Source: an uncultured Alphaproteobacteria bacterium | GTDB lineage: Bacteria > Pseudomonadota > Alphaproteobacteria > Micropepsales > Micropepsaceae | Direction of reading: 5' to 3' | Length of the DNA: 34,103 nucleotides | NCBI GenBank assembly: GCA_902825865.1 | Contig: CADECX010000020.1 | Coordinates: 1 to 34,103 of the forward strand | In this document: piece after piece, positions 25,204-30,800 of the stretch | How positions within the stretch are numbered: the first letter of the stretch is position 1 | Layout of the letters: each line of letters begins with the position of its first letter | Notes under the pieces: model-generated | What the model was told of the DNA's origin: nothing | The model's input: the letters and a program-made list of their open reading frames with translations, nothing else | The model's database searches: none | Program-made: the position numbers and the translations under genes

Positions 25204-25407
25204 ATGCGATTGAAACGATTCTGCTGTGCGCGAACTCGCCAAGATGGCCACCTATGCCGGGCGAAGGCGTTAGCGAACGGTCGCTGCCGCCTTCATGGCG
25301 GTTGCTCCACCGGGCCGAGGACGCGGGAAGGGCGGGAGCGGATCGCCAAGGCCCAACGGGCGCGGTGGGCGCGACAGGCTGCGGCACAGGCTTCGTTGCC
25401 TGTGTAA
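25204..25407 (+). CDS. Small basic Cys-rich protein with HGG-STGPRT motif
   Basis: A 67-residue protein with C-A-R-T-R-Q-D-G-H-L-C-R-A-K-A-L then C-R-L-H-G-G-C-S-T-G-P-R-T-R-E-G-R-E-R-I-A-K-A-Q. This pattern recurs in short proteins of plasmids, phages and islands and probably binds zinc and nucleic acid; function unknown. The ATG at 25204 is chosen over the TTG two codons earlier. A copy of the AATGTCCGCT hairpin follows. Confidence 0.72.
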   Translation: MRLKRFCCARTRQDGHLCRAKALANGRCRLHGGCSTGPRTREGRERIAKAQRARWARQAAAQASLPV

Positions 25408-25422
25408 ATGACCAGCCCCCGC

Positions 25423-25451
25423 AATGTCCGCTTTGGGCCAAAAGCGGACAT
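25423..25451. repeat. AATGTCCGCT hairpin, copy A (right after the 25204 gene)
   Basis: The arm AATGTCCGCT (25423-25432) and AGCGGACAT (25443-25451) flank a 10-base loop. A second copy at 27628-27657 has the same arms. The pair brackets hpnJ and marR. Confidence 0.75.
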
Positions 25452-25477
25452 CGCGATGTAAGTTTGCAGTGCCTAAC

Positions 25478-26905
25478 CTAGGCAGCGTGTTCCCGCCGTT
25501 CTTTCAAGAACTGAAAGAACTCCACGCCTTCGCGCAACCGCCGCTTCATCATATCGGGCTGGGTTATCATCTCGCCCACAATGGAGCCTATCTTACTGGG
25601 CCGGAAATAGAAGCTTCGATAAAACCGCTCGAGCGACTTGAAGATTTCATCGTGGCTGAGACCGGGATAATGGAGCGGCGCAATCTGGATGCCGCTGCCG
25701 TCTACGAGCTCTGCATGTGCAGCATCCAGCCAGCCATTTTCCACCGCCTGATCGTAAAGAAACGTGCCGGGATATGGTGCGGCTAGAGATACCTGGATAG
25801 TGTGCGGATTGATCCGCTTGGCGAATTCGATGGTCTGCTGAATGGTTTCACGCGACTCACCGGGCAGACCCAGAATGAACGTGCCATGGATGCCTATCCC
25901 GAGCTCATGGCAATCCTTGGTGAACTTCTCGGCAACCTCTATCCGCATGCCTTTTTTGATATTGTGCAATATTTGCTGGTTGCCGGATTCATAGCCGACC
26001 AGCAACAGTCGAAGGCCGCCATCTTTGAGCCTTTTCAGTGATTCATACGGCACATTGGCCTTAGCATTGCAGGACCAAATTACGCCCAGCTTGCCCAACT
26101 CCCGGGCGATAGCCTCGGCACGCGGCAAGTCGTCGGTGAAGGTGTCATCGTCGAAGAAGAACTCTTTGGTTTGTGGAAACGCGTTCATCGCCCATTTGAT
26201 CTCTTCGATGACGTGGCTCACCGACCGGGTTCGGTATTTGTGGCCGCCTACCGTCTGAGGCCAAAGACAGAAAGTGCAACGCGATTTGCAGCCACGCCCT
26301 GTATAAATCGAGATATAGGGATGCTTCAGATAGCCGATGAAGTAGTTTTCCATCACTAGGTCGCGCTTGTAGACAGGGGTAACGAACGGAAGGCTGTCCA
26401 TATTTTCAAGAATAGGGCGATCAAGATTGTGATGTAGGACGTCATCTTTTGTGCGGTATGAAATGCCCTTGATGTCTTTCCAAGGAAGGCCGTCGGCCAC
26501 ATCCTTGATAGTGAAGTCAAATTCATTACGTGCGACGAAATCTATCACTGGGGCATCGCGCAAAGCACCTTCGGCCTTGACCGCAACCTTGGCACCAATG
26601 AGTCCGGCCTTGAGGTTTGGGTTGGCGTCCTTCAGTGCCTCGATGACTTTCACGTCAGACGCAAAGGACGGAACGGAAGTGTGCGCCACGACAAGGTCAA
26701 AGTCTTTTGCCTGGGCCACGACGTCGGCCAACGACGTTTTATGGGGCGGGGCGTCGATCAGTTTCGAGTTTTCCACCAGCGCGGCAGGTTGGGCCAGCCA
26801 AGTCGGGTACCAGAAGCTCTTGATCTCACGCTTGGCTTGGTAACGGGAACCAGCACCGCCATCGAATCCGTCAAAAGATGGGGCTTGGAGAAATAGGGTG
26901 CGCAT
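25478..26905 (-). CDS. hpnJ: Hopanoid biosynthesis radical SAM protein HpnJ
   Basis: A 475-residue protein opening with L-F-L-Q-A-P-S-F-D-G-F-D-G-G-A-G-S-R-Y-Q, a hallmark of HpnJ. An N-terminal B12-binding-like region (about 60-140) precedes the radical SAM core, where C206, C210 and C213 (C-X3-C-X2-C) bind the 4Fe-4S cluster. HpnJ is required to turn the bacteriohopanetetrol glucosamine head group into the cyclitol ether, altering membrane hopanoids. HpnI and HpnK, its usual partners, are not in this window, so this copy is isolated in accessory DNA. GCGGAG precedes the ATG. It is divergent from a MarR gene, with palindromes in the 146-base gap, and the whole pair is bracketed by two matching hairpins. 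Confidence 0.93.
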   Translation of the reverse strand: MRTLFLQAPSFDGFDGGAGSRYQAKREIKSFWYPTWLAQPAALVENSKLIDAPPHKTSLADVVAQAKDFDLVVAHTSVPSFASDVKVIEALKDANPNLKAGLIGAKVAVKAEGALRDAPVIDFVARNEFDFTIKDVADGLPWKDIKGISYRTKDDVLHHNLDRPILENMDSLPFVTPVYKRDLVMENYFIGYLKHPYISIYTGRGCKSRCTFCLWPQTVGGHKYRTRSVSHVIEEIKWAMNAFPQTKEFFFDDDTFTDDLPRAEAIARELGKLGVIWSCNAKANVPYESLKRLKDGGLRLLLVGYESGNQQILHNIKKGMRIEVAEKFTKDCHELGIGIHGTFILGLPGESRETIQQTIEFAKRINPHTIQVSLAAPYPGTFLYDQAVENGWLDAAHAELVDGSGIQIAPLHYPGLSHDEIFKSLERFYRSFYFRPSKIGSIVGEMITQPDMMKRRLREGVEFFQFLKERREHAA

Positions 26906-26923
26906 CGCGGCTCCGCTTGCAAA

Positions 26924-26940
26924 AGTTCGAATATCGAACT
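26924..26940. promoter_or_regulatory. Palindrome near the hpnJ start
   Basis: AGTTCGA-ATA-TCGAACT, 7-base arms, 19 bases upstream of the hpnJ ATG, in the leader of hpnJ. A possible second operator of the adjacent MarR protein. Confidence 0.4.
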
Positions 26941-26963
26941 AAACATTTTTCAATGTATCGCCG

Positions 26964-26979
26964 TTGACTATGTAGTCAA
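26964..26979. promoter_or_regulatory. MarR-type operator overlapping a -35 box
   Basis: TTGACTA-TG-TAGTCAA is a 16-base perfect inverted repeat. On the minus strand its TTGACT is followed after 16 bases by TACATT, a plausible hpnJ promoter. The palindrome gives TTGACT on the other strand too, but no good -10 is at standard spacing there. Confidence 0.5.
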
Positions 26980-27051
26980 TGTGGTTCGTCACGTTCATGC
27001 ATAATATTGCTGGTTTTCCGAAATACTTTCTCGGCGTAGAAGGCGCTTTGC

Positions 27052-27549
27052 ATGTCGGCTCAGGATGGCGGTATATCCGCCCTTATGGGTGAACTGGCGA
27101 GCATTCCAGGACGCGAGCAGGAACGAGAGGTCTTAGCGGCCCTCGGGCGCATACTTCGTACCGCCGGTTCAGGTATCCGAGAAGCGGGCAGAAGCGCAGG
27201 ACTAGGCGCGTCTCATCTTCTGGTTCTTCAGCTTTTGGAAGCAGAAGGCCCGCGTAAGGCGGGAGAAATCGCAAAAGATTTATCCTTCTCGAAATCGACT
27301 ATCACGGCGATCCTCGACACGTTGGAGGAGCGCAAGTTTATTTTGCGCGACAGGCACGAAGCCGATGGCCGAAGTGTTTTGGTTTCTCTCACCGACGCAG
27401 GAAAACGTGTCCTGGCGTTGATCCCTGATACCTTTCAGTCTCACTTCCTGGTGCGCTTCAATAAGCTGCCCGATTGGGAAAGGGCGCTGGTTTTGTCGGC
27501 ACTACTGCGCGTGAACGACCTGTTGGCAGCCGCCCCAGCCGTGATCTAA
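27052..27549 (+). CDS. MarR-family transcriptional regulator
   Basis: A 165-residue winged-helix regulator. The core H-L-L-V-L-Q-L-L-E-A-E-G-P-R-K-A-G-E-I-A-K-D-L-S-F-S-K-S-T-I forms the helix-turn-helix, and D-R-H-E-A-D-G-R-S-V-L-V-S-L-T-D-A-G is the MarR wing. MarR proteins are dimeric repressors released by small ligands. Divergence from hpnJ and the palindromes between them suggest it controls hpnJ and itself. A matching AATGTCCGCT hairpin lies about 80 bases beyond its stop. Confidence 0.9.
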   Translation: MSAQDGGISALMGELASIPGREQEREVLAALGRILRTAGSGIREAGRSAGLGASHLLVLQLLEAEGPRKAGEIAKDLSFSKSTITAILDTLEERKFILRDRHEADGRSVLVSLTDAGKRVLALIPDTFQSHFLVRFNKLPDWERALVLSALLRVNDLLAAAPAVI

Positions 27550-27627
27550 ACGGCCATCCGTCGCTGAGATAGTTGGCTTCTGCCATTGTACCCGAAAGCA
27601 GCGTAATCAATCCGAGTTGACAGTTAC

Positions 27628-27657
27628 AATGTCCGCTATTGGCGCAAAGCGGACATT
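27628..27657. repeat. AATGTCCGCT hairpin, copy B (after marR)
   Basis: Perfect 10-bp stem AATGTCCGCT / AGCGGACATT around a 10-base loop; same arms as copy A at 25423. Confidence 0.8.
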
Positions 27658-27911
27658 CCGCTGGCGCTGTAGCAGCGGGCGCGGCGGGGACTGCCGTGTT
27701 AGCCCCGATGGCGTTGGTATCGTGATAGCCTCGCGGGCGATCATTCCGCGCGGGCGCGTCATGGGGTGTTAGCCGCTCTAACGTTACCAAGGGGCCAGAT
27801 TATCCATGCCAACGGGCGCAGAAATGCTGCTTGGTTTGTGGACTGTCGTGCGTCAAAACCTCTAAGTATCCGTAATTGCAGGGTTTTATCGAGGTCTTGG
27901 GCGGCCACCCT

Positions 27912-27961
27912 GTCCGCCAATAAAAAGGGCCCCAACTTCGGGGCCCTTTTTATTGGCGGAC
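27912..27961. terminator. Large bidirectional-terminator-like inverted repeat
   Basis: A perfect 22-bp inverted repeat (27912-27933 with 27940-27961, loop AACTTC) with an internal A5/T5 step next to a GC core, so it can act as an intrinsic terminator in either direction. Its outer arm overlaps a 13-base exact match to the tRNA-Ser end (27908-27920). No supported gene lies between marR and 28318. Confidence 0.7.
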
Positions 27962-27991
27962 TAGGGATCGGCGAACGGACCCTTGTTCGAC

Positions 27992-28136
27992 AAAATCGGC
28001 GGCAGCCGATTTTGGGCACGAGGCGGCCGATCAGGCCGCCGAGCGATCCGAGCGTAGCGAGGACGGAAAACATGCCAAAGCATGTTCTGACGCACGCCTA
28101 GCTTTCGTTAGCGAGTGCAGCGAGCTTACGAAAGCT
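27992..28136. repeat. Cluster of four hairpins
   Basis: AAAATCGGC-GGCA-GCCGATTTT (27992-28013), GGCGGCC-GATCA-GGCCGCC (28022-28040), AACATGC-CAAA-GCATGTT (28069-28086) and AGCTTTCGT...ACGAAAGCT (28100-28136), all perfect. With the 27912 stem this makes five stems in 225 bases, in a gene-free stretch near the island's right end. Confidence 0.65.
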
Positions 28137-28162
28137 GGCGCTGCACCGAGCCGCGACAGCGG

Positions 28163-28188
28163 CGAGGGCTGATCCCTCTCTGTCCGCC
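28163..28188 (+). other. Candidate attR: degenerate copy of tRNA-Ser 3' end
   Basis: CGAGGG, a shortened loop, ATCCCTC then CTGTCCGCC aligns to the T arm and acceptor strand of tRNA-Ser (18328-18355) with a 2-base gap and a few changes; the T-stem pairing GAGGG/CCCTC is kept. It may be the island's right junction or the scar of an older insertion. Confidence 0.45.
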
Positions 28189-28317
28189 CCCCCCGCGCTC
28201 AGCGTTGGCAAGGTCATCGCGAGACGTGAATATTGCTCCTGTCATCGGATTTTTTCGCCAGTTCACCCCAAAGCGGACGGCGATTTATAGGCGTCAAGAA
28301 ATCCGATAAAAGGGCGT

Positions 28318-29058
28318 ATGGCAGCACCCGCAAAACCACAAGGACGAAAAGGCCCCCTTCAAGTAACAGGGGGCAATCCAACTTGGGCTGTCATTAAATT
28401 TCCAGCCAGCAAGCCTGACCGGGAACGCCTTATCGCGGATATGTTTGTCAACGCCTCTAGCCACCGCATCGATCAGGAAAGTGCCGAAGTTCCTAGCTAT
28501 CGGCCTTTTTCCATCGTCTGCCAAAACGACGAAGACGATCTGGATTTCACCATCAACACCGGTCGCGGGGAAAGAAAACTGGAACTTGTGGAATTTGCGC
28601 CTTTAGCAGACTATGGCCGCAGCTTCTCCACCTTGCCATTACAAGTCGACCAAGCCACCAAAGCTGCCAGCTTGGTCGGGCTAATTCAGAAAAAATCTCT
28701 GCACCAAGGTGGACCAGACACCATGCTCTTGGTCTATGTCACGGAAGAAGCGTTTCGCCTTGACCCAATCACAATTGAAATCGCACGCCGCTCGTTGGGG
28801 AAAGACCCTCCGAAGTTCGAACGCGTCTACTATGTTTCACCACATGACGCTTCAACGGGGTCTGCGGATGAAATCTACCCCGGAAAGCCTCACCATATGT
28901 GTGGTGGTTGGACGGACGAGCGGCTTGCTCACACGCGCGCAAAATTCTTCCATCCCACCGAATTTGTGCACGTTTCAGAATTCCCTATGGTCATGTGGCT
29001 CGAGCATTATGAAGTTCGCACCATGAAGGTTCGGATTTTGACGCCTGCAGCTTGGTAA
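28318..29058 (+). CDS. Hypothetical protein, unrecognised family
   Basis: A 246-residue protein from an AT-richer segment between the putative island end and the core genes. It begins with a Lys/Pro/Gly-rich tail, has D-L-D-F-T-I-N-T-G-R-G-E-R-K-L-E-L-V-E-F in the middle (an Asp/Glu spacing that could be nuclease-like, but I cannot confirm it), and a His/Gly/Trp-rich C-terminal part with H-M-C-G-G-W. No signal peptide or membrane segment. AAAGGG precedes the ATG by five bases. It is convergent with the acetamidase gene across a repeat element. Confidence 0.6.
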   Translation: MAAPAKPQGRKGPLQVTGGNPTWAVIKFPASKPDRERLIADMFVNASSHRIDQESAEVPSYRPFSIVCQNDEDDLDFTINTGRGERKLELVEFAPLADYGRSFSTLPLQVDQATKAASLVGLIQKKSLHQGGPDTMLLVYVTEEAFRLDPITIEIARRSLGKDPPKFERVYYVSPHDASTGSADEIYPGKPHHMCGGWTDERLAHTRAKFFHPTEFVHVSEFPMVMWLEHYEVRTMKVRILTPAAW

Positions 29059-29102
29059 CGGCTTGTCCATGTCCCGTACTTCCAACCGTTCAAGGCTCGG
29101 CG

Positions 29103-29152
29103 CGTTTGTCGCTCTCACAGGTCCACTGGACCTGTTCGCCGTCGCCACTACG
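29103..29152. repeat. Dispersed hairpin element, partial copy 3
   Basis: Carries only the central stem, here ACAGGTCCA-C-TGGACCTGT. The outer pair is A-T instead of G-C, a compensatory change relative to copies 1, 2 and 4. The downstream hairpin is missing. Confidence 0.7.
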
Positions 29153-29176
29153 CGGGCCTGCCTGCCCAGCCTCGCG

Positions 29177-29282
29177 TCGCGCTTGGGCGCGCGCCGCGTC
29201 CATACGCTGCCGCTATGGACCGTTCGTCGCTCTCGCAGGTCCACTGGACCTGCTCGTCCGCCATCGCTGACGCTCTGGCGGG
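29177..29282. repeat. Dispersed three-hairpin intergenic element, copy 4
   Basis: CGCGC/GCGCG stem, an inserted GTCCATA...TATGGAC stem, the central GCAGGTCC-ACT-GGACCTGC (29235-29253), and a shorter third stem CCGCCA/TGGCGG. It sits between convergent genes as copies 1 and 2 do. Confidence 0.78.
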
Positions 29283-29297
29283 CCGCTCCTCACCCCA

Positions 29298-30353
29298 TCA
29301 TCTCCAATACGGCGTCTTCTTGGCAAAATAAGACTTCGGCACTTTGCCGTACATGACCAGATTAAGGTCCACCGCTTCGGCCAAACCGAAATCGATCGCG
29401 GTGCTGCAGAGCGAATAGGCGTCTTGCGGCGTCAAACCATATTTGGCGCCCAGGAATTTCACCGTCTCCTTGATGGCGTTGGCCAGCGCCTTGTCGAGGT
29501 CCGGGTCCATGCCCAGGATGTAGAAATTTTCCTTATCCTCAACCAACGGCATGGTCATCGTCTTGCCCTGGCCCTTGTGAAGAACGAAATCCAGGGTTGC
29601 CTGCATGGAGGATTCCAAGGCATTGCCGCTGACCTCGCCATCGCCCTGCGACGCGTGCGGGTCTCCGGCAACAAACAGGCCGCCCTTCACCAAGATGGGC
29701 AGATAGAGCGTCGATCCCGCCTGCAATTTTTGAAAGTCCAAATTGCCGCCATAGAGGCCCGGCGCCCGGCTGGGGATCGCTTTGAGCGGCGCCACCGCCA
29801 TGATGCCCAGGAAGGGCCGCAACGGGAACGTGATGCCCGGCGCGAACTGCGCCATTCCGGTCTTTGAATCATACTTGATGGTTTTGGAGCCGCGCACGCC
29901 CTTGGGGAACATGTCGGGCGCCGCGCCGCCGCTGCCGGCATTGTTGACGCCATAATGGACGCGCGGCTTCACCGCCTTGATGCGGATTTCCAGCATGTCG
30001 CCGGGTTCCGCATCTTCGATCTGGATGGGACCGGTCAGAACATGGCCGCCGAAACTCTTGTCGAAAGGAATTTTGGCGATGTCCACGGCGTCCTTCAGGA
30101 CATCGCGTTCCGCGACACCGTCCGCGGCGAAAAATTTGACGGGATCGCCCGTGGTAAGCCCGCCATGCGAAACCGTGTCGATGACAACCGTGTCGCCGGA
30201 TTTGATTTTCAGAACGGGCTTGAATGCAGGCGAAAGAACACTGCGATGCACGGTCTGTGGCTTGGACGGCAAATGATGGGTGGCGGCGGATGCTGTGCCG
30301 AACGGCATCAAGCACAACAGCGCCGACACGGCGTAACGGATTTTTTTGCACAT
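29298..30353 (-). CDS. Acetamidase/formamidase family protein, secreted
   Basis: A 351-residue protein with a signal peptide (M-C-K-K-I-R-Y, hydrophobic core, A-S-A-A near residue 23). The mature part reads as an FmdA/AmdA-like fold: S-G-D-T-V-V-I-D-T, H-V-L-T-G-P-I-Q-I-E-D-A-E-P-G-D, then G-G-N-L-D, G-D-P-H-A-S-Q-G-D-G-E-V-S-G and D-A-Y-S-L. The family hydrolyses formamide, acetamide or related amides with zinc; the exported form here may act on periplasmic amides. The start is the ATG before C-K-K-I; the open frame is 12 codons longer but the added residues break the signal peptide. It is on the same strand as the small gene at 30472 but separated by over 100 bases. Confidence 0.87.
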   Translation of the reverse strand: MCKKIRYAVSALLCLMPFGTASAATHHLPSKPQTVHRSVLSPAFKPVLKIKSGDTVVIDTVSHGGLTTGDPVKFFAADGVAERDVLKDAVDIAKIPFDKSFGGHVLTGPIQIEDAEPGDMLEIRIKAVKPRVHYGVNNAGSGGAAPDMFPKGVRGSKTIKYDSKTGMAQFAPGITFPLRPFLGIMAVAPLKAIPSRAPGLYGGNLDFQKLQAGSTLYLPILVKGGLFVAGDPHASQGDGEVSGNALESSMQATLDFVLHKGQGKTMTMPLVEDKENFYILGMDPDLDKALANAIKETVKFLGAKYGLTPQDAYSLCSTAIDFGLAEAVDLNLVMYGKVPKSYFAKKTPYWR

Positions 30354-30471
30354 CTGAAGCTTTCCCCCGCTTGTGCCGGCCTCAGGCAATCATACGGGGC
30401 GTATGGCGGCAAGCGCTTTGCACGCAAGCAAGCACCGTCCATAAATTGGGCAAATGATGGTGCCCGGCGGC

Positions 30472-30708
30472 TCACACCGTCGGCAATCCCAGATAGTGCC
30501 AGAGATTCTGGATCTGGATGGCGTCGAGCTCCAAGGTGGTCTCGATATGCTGGATCAGGCCCGGTTCTTTCTTGCGCGTCTTGCGCGCATGGGTTTCCTC
30601 CAGCACATCCTTCAAAGTCCCGCTGGCCTCATCCTCATCCGCGACCAGCCGCCAGCCCGGCGTGTGCAACCGCTTCACCAGATCGTCATGCGTGGGTTTT
30701 TCGGTCAT
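30472..30708 (-). CDS. Small hypothetical protein
   Basis: This 78-residue hydrophilic, probably helical protein starts M-T-E-K-P-T-H and ends with L-W-H-Y-L-G-L-P. It lacks a signal peptide, membrane segments or known motif. AAAGGTG five bases before the ATG supports the start. Confidence 0.65.
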   Translation of the reverse strand: MTEKPTHDDLVKRLHTPGWRLVADEDEASGTLKDVLEETHARKTRKKEPGLIQHIETTLELDAIQIQNLWHYLGLPTV

Positions 30709-30800
30709 GCGAGCACCTTTTGCCAAGACCGCAAGCATAGGCGCATCGTCCGGACAGTGAAAGCCGGCCGTTTGCCTTGGTTAGCGCGGAGGATGTGTCG

